Origin: Candidatus Methylomirabilota bacterium | Lineage (GTDB): Bacteria > Methylomirabilota > Methylomirabilia > Methylomirabilales > 2-02-FULL-66-22 | NCBI GenBank assembly: GCA_026387775.1 | Contig: JAPLLC010000089.1 | Coordinates: 1-50,422 of the forward strand | Length of the DNA: 50,422 nucleotides | Direction of reading: 5' to 3' | In this document: positions 1-7,654 of the stretch, one piece after another | Position numbering within the stretch: the stretch's first letter is position 1 | Layout of the letters: each line of letters begins with the position of its first letter | The notes under the pieces: generated by a model | The model's database searches: none | The model's input: only the letters and a program-made list of their open reading frames with translations | Told to the model about the DNA's origin: nothing | Translations under genes and position numbers: made by a program

Positions 1-795
1 CTGCACGAGAAGATGGCCCGGCAGGCCATCGAGCAATCCGCAAATCTTCTGGTCTTTCCCGAGCTCAGCTTGACCGGCTACTTCCTCAAGGATCAGGTCC
101 CCTCCGTCTCGCTTCGCGCCGATTCTCCCCTCCTCCAGCGCTTTCGGGAGCTGAGCTCGCGGGTGGCCATGGTGCTGGGTTTCGTCGAGGAGGCGCCCGA
201 CCACCGATTCTACAACGCCGCCGCCTACCTTGAAGGCGGAGAGATCCGCCACATCCACCGCAAGGTCTATCTCCCGACCTACGGCATCTTCGACGAGGCG
301 CGGTATCTCGCCGCCGGCGACCGCATCCGGGCCTTCGATACCGCGCTGGGCCGTATGGCAATCCTGATCTGCGAAGACCTCTGGCACCCGGCCGTCCCTG
401 CCATCGCCGCCTGGGACGGGGCCGAGATCCTGATCTGCCCTTCCGCCAGCCCCGGTCGGGGCCTCGGTCAGGCGGAGCCCTTCCAGAATGCGGCGACGTG
501 GGAGCGGACCCTCCGGACCTGCGGCGATCTGCTCACTTCCTACGTGGTTTACGCGAACCGGGTCGGCTACGAAGACGGGGCCTGCTTCTGGGGCGGGTCG
601 GAAGTGGTGACCCCCGGCGGAGAGACGCTCGCCAAGGCGCGCTACCTGGAGGAGGATCTCTTGCTGGCCGAGATGGACCCCGGCGGCCTCCGGCGCGCCC
701 GCGTGGCTAACCCGCTCCTGCGCGACGAACGGATGGAATTGACGCTCCGAGAACTCAGCCGGATCATCCAGGCCCGGCAGGCGGACGGGAAATAG
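1..795 (+). CDS. Nitrilase-superfamily amidohydrolase, 5' end cut by window edge
   Basis: The frame is open from base 1, so the true start lies outside the window and about 264 residues are visible. The Glu-Lys-Cys triad of the nitrilase superfamily can be read: Glu in FPELSLTGY, Lys in [14 protein letters not shown], and Cys in LICEDLW. The family hydrolyses amide or nitrile C-N bonds through a cysteine thioester. The stop is 4 bp before an NAD synthase that lacks its own amidase domain. Many bacteria fuse these two domains into glutamine-dependent NadE, so I infer that this protein supplies ammonia from glutamine (or another amide) to NadE. An independent omega-amidase or N-carbamoyl-amine hydrolase is the alternative. 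The family call is firm; the partnership is inferred from adjacency. Confidence 0.85.
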   Translation: MHEKMARQAIEQSANLLVFPELSLTGYFLKDQVPSVSLRADSPLLQRFRELSSRVAMVLGFVEEAPDHRFYNAAAYLEGGEIRHIHRKVYLPTYGIFDEARYLAAGDRIRAFDTALGRMAILICEDLWHPAVPAIAAWDGAEILICPSASPGRGLGQAEPFQNAATWERTLRTCGDLLTSYVVYANRVGYEDGACFWGGSEVVTPGGETLAKARYLEEDLLLAEMDPGGLRRARVANPLLRDERMELTLRELSRIIQARQADGK

Positions 796-799
796 CCCC

Positions 800-1624
800 A
801 TGATGAACCTGCAACTGAACTGCGAGACGGTTCGCAAGGTCCTCATCGGCTTCATCGACAACGAGGTGCGGAAGGCCGGCTTTCACCGGGTGGTCGTCGG
901 TCTCTCGGGCGGCGTGGACTCCGCCCTCGCGGCCTCCCTGGCCGCCGAGGCGCTGGGCCCCGAGAACGTCTGGGCGATCCTCATGCCCTATCGCACGTCC
1001 AGCCCTGCCAGCGCCGAGCACGCCACGATGGTGGTGCGGGCCCTGGGCATCCAGCATTTCACCGTCGAGATCACGCCGATGCTGGACGCCTACTTCGCCC
1101 AGTTCCCCGACGCCGATCAGATGCGGCGCGGGAACAAGATGGCGCGCGAGCGCATGACCATCCTGTTCGATCACTCGGCACGGCTCGGCGCGCTGGTCCT
1201 GGGGACGAGCAACAAGACGGAGCTGCTCCTCGGCTACGGGACGCTCCATGGCGACATGGCCTCGGCGGTGAACCCCCTGGGGGACCTCTACAAGACCCAG
1301 GTGCGGCAACTGTCGCGCCACCTGGGCGTCCCCGCGGTCATCGTCGAGAAGCAGCCCAGCGCGGATCTCTGGGAGGGCCAGACGGACGAGGCGGAGCTCG
1401 GCTTCACCTACGAAGAAGTGGACAAGGCCCTCTACCTCTTGGTGGACCAGCGCTACGAGGTGAGCGAGGTCGCCGCCGCGGGGCTCTTCGACGAGAAGTT
1501 CGTCCGGGCAGTGGCGCGCAGGATCCAGACGTCGCAGTACAAGCGGCGCCTGCCCGTCATCGCCAAGATCTCGTCGCGCACCATCGATCGTGACTTCCGG
1601 TACGCGCGGGATTGGGGGAGGTGA
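800..1624 (+). CDS. nadE: NAD+ synthase (ammonia-type NadE domain, stand-alone)
   Basis: Makes NAD+ from deamido-NAD+, ATP and ammonia (or glutamine via a partner) in the cytosol, the last step of NAD synthesis. The 274-aa protein has the N-type PP-loop SGGVDS at residues 36-41, LGTSNKTE near 134-141, and the acceptor region with KTQVRQLS and a lysine-rich C-terminus. Length fits stand-alone NadE (about 245-275 aa), not the fused ~550-aa enzyme. It follows the nitrilase-like gene by 4 bp, with the alanine dehydrogenase start 5 bp after its stop, so the three are probably co-transcribed. The separate amidase next door suggests a two-protein glutamine-dependent synthetase. Function is confident; the nitrogen donor is not. 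Confidence 0.93.
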   Translation: MMNLQLNCETVRKVLIGFIDNEVRKAGFHRVVVGLSGGVDSALAASLAAEALGPENVWAILMPYRTSSPASAEHATMVVRALGIQHFTVEITPMLDAYFAQFPDADQMRRGNKMARERMTILFDHSARLGALVLGTSNKTELLLGYGTLHGDMASAVNPLGDLYKTQVRQLSRHLGVPAVIVEKQPSADLWEGQTDEAELGFTYEEVDKALYLLVDQRYEVSEVAAAGLFDEKFVRAVARRIQTSQYKRRLPVIAKISSRTIDRDFRYARDWGR

Positions 1625-1629
1625 GAGCC

Positions 1630-2745
1630 ATGATCATCGGAGTGCCGAAAGAGATCAAGGACAACGAGAACCGGGTCGCGGCGATTCCCGCCACGGTCCA
1701 GGCGCTCACGTCGCGCGGCCACACGGTCCTCGTGCAGAAGGGGGCAGGTGCCGGCTCGGGCGTCAGTGACCAGTCCTATGAATCGGTGGGCGCGAAGATC
1801 GTGACGACGGCGCGCCAGGTCTTCAAGGGCGCGGAGATGATCATGAAGGTGAAGGAGCCGCTCCCGTCAGAGTACCCGCTGTTGCGGCCGAGGCAGATTC
1901 TCTTCACATACCTGCACCTGGCCCCCGACAAGAGGCTCACCGAGGCGCTCCTGGCCCGGAAGATCGTCGGCATCGCCTACGAGACGATGGAGACGGCGGA
2001 CGGCCGTCTGCCGCTCCTGGAGCCGATGAGCGAGGTCGCGGGCCGCATGGCCGTGCACGTGGCGGCCACGTACCTCTCCAAGCCGCTCGGCGGCCGCGGC
2101 GTGCTGATGGGCGGCGTACCGGGAGTTCCCCCGGCCACCGTGGTGATCCTGGGCGGCGGCATCGTGGGGTACAACGCGGCCCGCGTGGCGGCGGGAATGG
2201 GGGCGTGGGTGTATCTCCTGGAAAAGAATCCCGTCCGGATGCGCTACCTGGACGAGGTCCTGCCCGAGAACGTGACGACCCTCATGTCCAGCCAGATGAG
2301 CATGGAGAGCTGCCTGCGGCGAGCCGATGTCGTGATCGGCGCCGTCCTGATCCACGGGGCCAAGGCCCCCCGGCTGGTGACCCGCCAGATGCTGAAGCTG
2401 ATGCAGCCCGGCGCCGTCATCGTGGACGTGGCCGTCGACCAGGGGGGCTGCTGCGAGACCACGCGGCCGACCACCCACAGCGACCCGATCTACGTGGTGG
2501 ACGGCATCGTGCACTACTGCGTCGCCAACATGCCGGGGGCCTATGCCCGGACCTCCACCTTCGCCCTCACCAACGTGACCACCCCCTACGCGGTCCAGAT
2601 CGCCGACAAGGGCTGGCTTGCCGCGGCGCGCGAGAACCTCGAGATCGCCAGGGGCCTGAACGTCATCCACGGCCAGGTGACCAACCAGCCGGTGGCGCTG
2701 GCCCATCGCTTACGCTACGTCCCGTGGACCAAGGTGGCGGCTTAA
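1630..2745 (+). CDS. ald: Alanine dehydrogenase
   Basis: NAD-dependent reversible oxidative deamination of L-alanine to pyruvate and ammonium. The 371-aa protein matches the usual ~371 aa. It opens [17 protein letters not shown], keeps the substrate-binding KVKEP segment near residue 75, and has a Rossmann glycine motif ([12 protein letters not shown]) near residues 172-183, followed by the conserved DVAVDQGGC segment. ATG 1630 is preferred to the TTG 18 bp upstream because GGAGGTGAG sits five bases before it. It lies immediately after nadE, so an operon linking ammonia handling and NAD supply is plausible. Its TAA stop directly abuts the first copy of the palindromic repeat described below. 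Confidence 0.95.
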   Translation: MIIGVPKEIKDNENRVAAIPATVQALTSRGHTVLVQKGAGAGSGVSDQSYESVGAKIVTTARQVFKGAEMIMKVKEPLPSEYPLLRPRQILFTYLHLAPDKRLTEALLARKIVGIAYETMETADGRLPLLEPMSEVAGRMAVHVAATYLSKPLGGRGVLMGGVPGVPPATVVILGGGIVGYNAARVAAGMGAWVYLLEKNPVRMRYLDEVLPENVTTLMSSQMSMESCLRRADVVIGAVLIHGAKAPRLVTRQMLKLMQPGAVIVDVAVDQGGCCETTRPTTHSDPIYVVDGIVHYCVANMPGAYARTSTFALTNVTTPYAVQIADKGWLAAARENLEIARGLNVIHGQVTNQPVALAHRLRYVPWTKVAA

Positions 2746-2896
2746 CAGGCTGCTGAAAACGGCCCATCTGCTGCGTTGGCCCGCTTGGGCGCTCGTTGCG
2801 GCGTACCTGGAGTACGCCTGGACCCACCTGTGGTGGGTACCCCGCCCTTCGCGCGCCGCCTTGCACCTGGACCTTTTTGAGCAGCCTGGGCGAAAG
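2746..2896. repeat. Palindromic intergenic repeat, copy 1 (stop-codon-abutting)
   Basis: First of three related copies (others at 4214 and 22533). It begins CAGGCTGCTGAAAA right after the ald stop and ends TTTTTGAGCAGCCTG followed by a conserved GGGCGAAA tail, so the ends form an imperfect inverted repeat. Inside is a conserved small hairpin, GGCGTAC (2800-2806) against GTACGCC (2812-2818), with a variable 5-nt loop. No ORF is convincing inside. It looks like a MITE- or REP-type element, and as RNA it could act as a 3' stem-loop. Bases 2897-3037 up to rlmI hold nothing I recognise. Confidence 0.8.
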
Positions 2897-3037
2897 CGGC
2901 GTATCCCGAGCCAAAATATTTCACCGTCGGCGCGCTAGCGGACGAATCGCCCACGGAAAGGCGGGCGAGATCCTTCCTCGGCTCCTCGGCATCCGGCGCG
3001 AGCCCTGCGCCTTAACCCCCAACACCGGGAATGAACC

Positions 3038-4213
3038 ATGCTCACCATAAGGCTCGCCCCAGGCAGAGAGAGTCGGCTCCAGGCGGGCCATCCGTGGATC
3101 TATCGGAGCGAGATCGCCCGCATCGAGGGCACGGAGACGCCGGGCGCGATCGGGCGGATCCTCGATCACCGCGGCAAGTTCCTCGGCCAGGCGACGGTGA
3201 ACCCCGCATGCCAGATCGCCGGCCGTCTCCTTTCCCGCGACGAGGCGCCGATCGACGACGCCTTCTTCGAGCGGCGCATCCGCCAGGCCCTCACCCGCTG
3301 CGGGCGCTCCGCCAGCGGGCCAGACGCCTGCCGCCTGGTCTTCGGCGAGGGGGATCACTTGCCGGGGCTGATCGTGGATCGCTACGGCGATCTCCTGGTG
3401 GCACAGATCCTCACCGCCGGGATGGAGCGGCTGCGCGAGACGATTCTGGAGGTCCTGCGCCGGGTCGTTGCTCCACGCGCGATCTACGAGCGGAGCGACT
3501 CCTCTTCACGCAGAATGGAGGGGCTGGACCTTCGCAAGGGTTTCGCCTGGGGCACGGGGGAGACCGGCGTCTGGGTCCAGGAAGAGGGTCTCGCCTTCTT
3601 CGCGGACGTGGCGGCCGGCCAGAAGACCGGCTTCTTCCTGGATCAGCGAGAGAACCGGCAGGTGGTCAGGCGTCTGGCGAAGGGCCGCGAGGTCCTCGAC
3701 TGCTTCTGCTACTCGGGCGGGTTCGCCGTCAGCGCCGCCGGCGGCGGCGCGGCCTCGGCGCTGGGGATCGATCTCTCCGAGACGTCCCTCGCCTGGGCCC
3801 GGCAGAGCGCGGAGCGGAACGGCCTGGCAGCGTCCTGCACGTTCGTCTCGGTCAATGCCTTCGACCAGCTCCGCGCCTTCGCCCGGGAGGAGCGGCGTTT
3901 CGGTCTGGTGGTGCTGGATCCGCCGGCCTTTACCAAAGGGCGAGACGCCCTCGAGGGGGCGTTGCGCGGCTACAACGAGATCAACCTGCGCGCCATGAAA
4001 ATTCTCGCGCCCGGGGGCATCCTGGTGACCTGTTCATGCTCGTACCACGTGGACGCCCCGACCTTCCTCGAGATGCTGCGATCCGCGGCAGTCGACGCCC
4101 GGCGAGAGTTCCGCCTCGTGGAGCTTCGCACCCAGGCCGCCGATCATCCGATCCTGCTGGCCGCCAAGGAGACTCAGTACCTGAAGTGCGCGATCCTGGA
4201 GGCGGTGAACTGA
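3038..4213 (+). CDS. rlmI: Class I SAM-dependent rRNA (cytosine-5) methyltransferase, RlmI/YccW family
   Basis: Predicted 23S rRNA m5C methyltransferase (E. coli RlmI modifies C1962). The 391-aa length fits the family. An N-terminal PUA-like segment (about residues 1-75, with HPWIYRSEI) precedes the EEHx-like middle region and a Rossmann methyltransferase domain. That domain has the SAM motif VLDCFCYSGGFAV, an acidic GIDLSE, and the catalytic-region motif VVLDPPAFTKG. TCSCSYH near the C-terminus is typical of RlmI. It stands alone between two copies of the palindromic repeat, the second starting one base after its stop. The exact target base is inferred from homology. Confidence 0.88.
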   Translation: MLTIRLAPGRESRLQAGHPWIYRSEIARIEGTETPGAIGRILDHRGKFLGQATVNPACQIAGRLLSRDEAPIDDAFFERRIRQALTRCGRSASGPDACRLVFGEGDHLPGLIVDRYGDLLVAQILTAGMERLRETILEVLRRVVAPRAIYERSDSSSRRMEGLDLRKGFAWGTGETGVWVQEEGLAFFADVAAGQKTGFFLDQRENRQVVRRLAKGREVLDCFCYSGGFAVSAAGGGAASALGIDLSETSLAWARQSAERNGLAASCTFVSVNAFDQLRAFAREERRFGLVVLDPPAFTKGRDALEGALRGYNEINLRAMKILAPGGILVTCSCSYHVDAPTFLEMLRSAAVDARREFRLVELRTQAADHPILLAAKETQYLKCAILEAVN

Positions 4214-4366
4214 CGGGCTGCTCAAAAAGGTCCATCTGCGGTCACCCATCCCGCGGATGGGTACCCGCCCGCTGGGGCACTCGTTGCGGCGTACTTGTAG
4301 TACGCCTCACTCGGCTCTGCGCGCGCCGCCTTGCATCTGGCCCTTTTTGAGCAGCCTGGGCGAAAT
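4214..4366. repeat. Palindromic intergenic repeat, copy 2 (stop-codon-abutting)
   Basis: Begins immediately after the TGA stop of the rRNA methyltransferase with CGGGCTGCTCAAAAAGG. It ends with CCTTTTTGAGCAGCCTG and the GGGCGAAA tail seen in copy 1. The inner hairpin GGCGTAC/GTACGCC is retained with a different loop. The outer arms in this copy match nearly perfectly, so an RNA spanning the whole element would form a long stem. Confidence 0.8.
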
Positions 4367-4376
4367 TGGTCATTCG

Positions 4377-4574
4377 ATGTTGACTGCGACGCTGCCGTTC
4401 CGCTGTGGGGTGTGCCGAAAGGAACTGCGCGGCCTGTGGGCCGTACTCACCGCGCGGCCATTCCCGATCTGCTCCAAGTGCCGGCTGATAGTCCACCACG
4501 GCTGCCTGTCGCAGACCGATCCCCCCCTCTGCCGCCGCTGCGCCGCGGCTCCGCCGCCGCCGCAGAACCCCTAG
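4377..4574 (+). CDS. Small C4HC3 cross-brace zinc-finger protein
   Basis: A 65-aa ORF (ATG 4377) that is almost entirely a zinc-binding motif: C-x2-C (residues 10/13), x18, C-x2-C (32/35), x4-H-x2-C (40/43), x8, C-x2-C (52/55). The order C4HC3 with H at position five is that of RING/PHD/FYVE-type cross-brace fingers; some prokaryotic RING-like families exist. The tail is proline-rich (PPPPQNP). No strong ribosome-binding site is visible, and the start lies only ~10 bp beyond repeat copy 2. The regular cysteine spacing argues the ORF is real. Function unknown; a protein- or nucleic-acid-interaction role is a guess. Confidence 0.6.
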   Translation: MLTATLPFRCGVCRKELRGLWAVLTARPFPICSKCRLIVHHGCLSQTDPPLCRRCAAAPPPPQNP

Positions 4575-4679
4575 CAGCCTGCTCTGCGGTCTTTGTGCGC
4601 TTTGGTGTACAGGGCATCGTACAGCGGGAACTTCAGTCCCAGCTTCCGGTGGTCGTCACGACTCGCCTAGCGGCGGCGG

Positions 4680-5906
4680 TCATGAGTCCCCCGTCTCCTC
4701 CGGCGGCTTCACCTGGCGAAAGCTCCGCAGGAGCAGGAGGTCATAGACGATCTTGAACCCGCCGGCCACGAAGAAGAGCCCATTCATCAGGGCAGGATTC
4801 CCCAGCAGGACGCCGGCGCAGACCGGGGCCACCGCGGCGCCGACGGAACGTGCCGTGCCGGTGATCCCCGCCGCCGCCGCGCGCTCCTCGGCAGGGACGA
4901 TGGCCATGGTGTAGGACTGCCGCGTAGGAACGTCCATCTGGGAGATACTGAACCGCAGCAACAAGACCAGGATTGCAAGGGGAAGCGTCGGCATGAGCGG
5001 GACGAGCATCAGCAGGACGTTGGATGGGAGGTGGGTGAAGACCATCGTGTTCACCAGCCCGATCCGGGCCGCGATGGCGGAGGCCGCCAGGGCCGAGACG
5101 CCGGCCAGCAGATTCGCCCCGAAAAATATCGCCCCCAGCATCGCCTCGTTGGTGCCGAACCGAAGATAGAACCAATAGGCCAGCATGCTCTGGATGACGA
5201 AGCCTCCGCCGAAGGCATCCATGGCAAAGAGGCCGGACAGCCGCAGCACCACCCCGGCCGAGCGGTCCACGCCGAATCGAGACCGTGGCGCCGAGGGGGC
5301 CGCCGCCCTTTGCGGGGCCTCCACCGACCGGCTCAGCCGCCAGAAGTAGCCCGCCAGCACGATCCGATAACTTGCGAGCGGCGTCAGCCCCCACGCCTGT
5401 CCCAGCCGGGCGATGCCGCCCGCGGTCAGCGAGCCGGCCGCCGTCGCGAAGGAGCCGACCAAGTTGTACCAGGCGAATATCCCCGTGCGCCGGTTGTCGG
5501 CAACGGTCTGGGACAGGGCAGCCTGCTCGATGGCCAGGAACGGACCCACCTCGTACCCGCTGGGGCTGATGACGCCGATCGTCGCGGCTACCAGGAGGAG
5601 CACGAATCGGTCCGTGGCGATGAAGACCAGGCCCGCTCCCAGGATGAGGAGCGACCCCACGACGAGCATCGGACGCCGTCCGTATCGGTCGGCGTGCGTG
5701 CTCATCCACAGCGAGATGACCGTGTCGCCGACCAGGGTGAGCGTGAGCAGGAAGCCGATCTGCGTCCCGTCGAATCCCAGGGCATCCAGGTACAGGGCGA
5801 GGACCACGGCCAGAAAGCCGTATCCGAACATCCGCGCCACCCGGGCGGCGAACAGCAGGCGACCGTCACGGCTTAGAGTGCTCAGGGGCGACATCGCCAT
5901 TGTCAA
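4680..5906 (-). CDS. Major facilitator superfamily transporter
   Basis: A 408-aa polytopic protein with about twelve hydrophobic segments and the MFS motif A variant HADRYGRRPML in the loop after helix 2, expected to lie in the inner membrane. The central loop (RSVEAPQRAAAPSAPRSR) separates the two six-helix halves. The start is TTG 5906 or an in-frame ATG six or twelve bases further in; no clear Shine-Dalgarno decides. Family features resemble drug/efflux MFS proteins, but no substrate can be read from sequence. It is transcribed as a single gene; a strong palindrome (5931-5983) lies just upstream of its start. Confidence 0.85.
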   Translation of the reverse strand: MTMAMSPLSTLSRDGRLLFAARVARMFGYGFLAVVLALYLDALGFDGTQIGFLLTLTLVGDTVISLWMSTHADRYGRRPMLVVGSLLILGAGLVFIATDRFVLLLVAATIGVISPSGYEVGPFLAIEQAALSQTVADNRRTGIFAWYNLVGSFATAAGSLTAGGIARLGQAWGLTPLASYRIVLAGYFWRLSRSVEAPQRAAAPSAPRSRFGVDRSAGVVLRLSGLFAMDAFGGGFVIQSMLAYWFYLRFGTNEAMLGAIFFGANLLAGVSALAASAIAARIGLVNTMVFTHLPSNVLLMLVPLMPTLPLAILVLLLRFSISQMDVPTRQSYTMAIVPAEERAAAAGITGTARSVGAAVAPVCAGVLLGNPALMNGLFFVAGGFKIVYDLLLLRSFRQVKPPEETGDS

Positions 5907-5930
5907 TATGAGGGGTGGCCGATCGGGGTT

Positions 5931-5983
5931 AGGAGCCGTTACGAAATAATTTGTCCATTTGTTGTAATTTCGTTACGGCTCCT
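5931..5983. repeat. AT-rich perfect-arm palindrome upstream of the MFS gene
   Basis: Two 17-base arms (5931-5947 and 5967-5983) are reverse complements with one mismatch, around a 19-base AT-rich centre. The composition contrasts sharply with the surrounding G+C-rich DNA. There is no T-run on either side, so it is not a standard terminator. It could be an operator for the MFS gene or a small mobile or REP-like palindrome. It lies between the stop of the REC-PilZ gene (6032) and the MFS start. Confidence 0.6.
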
Positions 5984-6031
5984 TATGCCGTTCCCGGAAT
6001 GTCTCCGGTCACGTTATTCTTTGACAACGGC

Positions 6032-7369
6032 TTACGGCTTCTCCAGGGTGGCGCGAATCTCTGCCGCGATGGATTGGGTCAGCCGGTTCTCGACGGTCTC
6101 CAGCTGATCGGCGGATAGGTCAACGAACTGCAGGCCCATCCCCAAGCCTTCCGGCTTGCCCTGTCCCGCGTCGGCATTCCGCCAGATCACCTGCCCGACC
6201 GCGGTGAAGCGGATGGCGGTTCCCGGGAACTGAAGCCGCAGCAAGAGCTGCTCGCCGACCTCCGACGGAATCGGGGTCTGGATAAACACCCCGCGCGCCG
6301 AGAGGGTGTATTGGTGAGAGTGCTCCGCCGGGTGCAGGGGCTGATACTCTATCGGGTCTTCGACCGTGACGCGGGGAATGCTGCGGCGGCCGGCGGCGCC
6401 CTGGCCGGCCGCTCCGGCTCGCGGCTCCCAGCCCAGGGCCCCCAGACGCAACAGGCAGTGAAGTGTCTTCAGCGTCATCAGCGCATCCAGGGGGCTCTCC
6501 GCCAGCACACCCTCGATGTCGCGCGTCCCATCCACCAAGGCCGTCAGGGCGACCCCGGCCGAGGGAAGATCGGCCTGCACGGCCGCGCGAAGCGCCAGGG
6601 GAACCTCCAAGAGCAGGTCCGCCCCTGGCAACACGCCGCGGAGGCCCGGAATCTCCCCGACTCGTCGGGCCCCCTCATCCAGCAGTGTCTCGTTCGACGC
6701 GGTGACCTCGGTACCCGCCGCCGACGGCAGGCCGAGCGGCGGGTTGATGTTGAACGCCCCCTCATCCCACGTCAGCAACTGGTAGACGGCCGCGTCGCCC
6801 CGGCGCGGCCCTTGCCCGGCGCTCGTGATGCGCCCGTCCTGGAAGACAATCTCCCCCTCCTCGGTTTCCCGCGTGAGATGCAGGAGCGCGCTGCGTCGCT
6901 CCATCTCCAGCCAGCGGATCAGCGATGGGAGCGGCATATTCTGCAGCTGCCCCTTCGCGACGGCGGGGGCGGCCGCCTCCGGCGGCGGGGGAGCCGGCCG
7001 AGTTCGTCGCAGGATCGAGCGGACGCGGGCCTTCAACTCCTCGGGATCGATGGGCTTCGAGATGTAATCCTCGGCCCCCATATCCAATCCACGCACCTTG
7101 TGGCTGGACGTCCCCAGGGCGCTCACGAACAGCAAGGGGATTGGCGCCGTGGCCGCATCCCGCTTGAGGATTTCCGCCGTCTGGAAGCCGTCCATGCCCG
7201 GCATCATGGTGTCCAGGAAGATCAGGTCGGGACGCTCCGTCTTCGCAATCTTGATCGCCTCTTCCCCGTTCGTCGCCTCCAGCACGGTCGCCGGGATCGT
7301 TACCAGCGTGTCCCGCATGATGCGGCGGATCAGGTTGTCATCGTCCACAACGAGGATGCGCGGTTCCAT
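6032..7369 (-). CDS. Response regulator: REC + DUF4388 (PatA-like) + PilZ
   Basis: Cytosolic signalling protein of 445 aa. Residues ~1-125 form a receiver domain with acidic pocket VVDDD, phospho-acceptor Asp in FLDTMMPGMDG, and Lys in YISKPIDP. Residues ~140-215 resemble the DUF4388/PatA-type domain (LPSLIRWLEMERRSALLHL). The C-terminal ~120 residues look like a PilZ domain, which in other proteins binds cyclic di-GMP. The usual RxxxR and D/NxSxxG motifs are poorly preserved, so ligand binding is doubtful. GGAGGAT precedes ATG 7369 and a good promoter lies ~110 bp upstream. It follows the kinase-ABC operon on the same strand with its own promoter and may receive phosphate from those kinases. 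Confidence 0.85.
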   Translation of the reverse strand: MEPRILVVDDDNLIRRIMRDTLVTIPATVLEATNGEEAIKIAKTERPDLIFLDTMMPGMDGFQTAEILKRDAATAPIPLLFVSALGTSSHKVRGLDMGAEDYISKPIDPEELKARVRSILRRTRPAPPPPEAAAPAVAKGQLQNMPLPSLIRWLEMERRSALLHLTRETEEGEIVFQDGRITSAGQGPRRGDAAVYQLLTWDEGAFNINPPLGLPSAAGTEVTASNETLLDEGARRVGEIPGLRGVLPGADLLLEVPLALRAAVQADLPSAGVALTALVDGTRDIEGVLAESPLDALMTLKTLHCLLRLGALGWEPRAGAAGQGAAGRRSIPRVTVEDPIEYQPLHPAEHSHQYTLSARGVFIQTPIPSEVGEQLLLRLQFPGTAIRFTAVGQVIWRNADAGQGKPEGLGMGLQFVDLSADQLETVENRLTQSIAAEIRATLEKP

Positions 7370-7481
7370 CTCGGTATCCTCCGGTCTGCCGAACTCCTGC
7401 CTCCCACCCGCCCGTCAGGACGTCACCCCAGCGTTCTCGGGAGAACGGCAACGCCCCGCGGAAGGTCCTGTCCTCCGGCGG

Positions 7482-7510
7482 ATAGAAGCATACAAGTCCC
7501 CATGAGTCAA
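7482..7510 (-). promoter_or_regulatory. Sigma-70-type promoter for the REC-PilZ gene
   Basis: On the minus strand, TTGACT (7505-7510) and TTCTAT (7482-7487) are separated by exactly 17 bases, placing transcription start near 7475, about 105 bases before the ATG at 7369. The 7370-7654 intergenic stretch otherwise holds nothing I recognise. Confidence 0.55.
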
Positions 7511-7654
7511 GGACGACTTGGAATGGACGGCTTGGAATCGAAATCTGGCGCCATGTGTACCCGCAAGCCGAGGAGGACGCAATCCAGGCCTCGACTCCTA
7601 TCCCTGGTCTTCGTCCCGGCCGATTACTGAAGAGCCCGTTCCTCCCCCAGGCTG

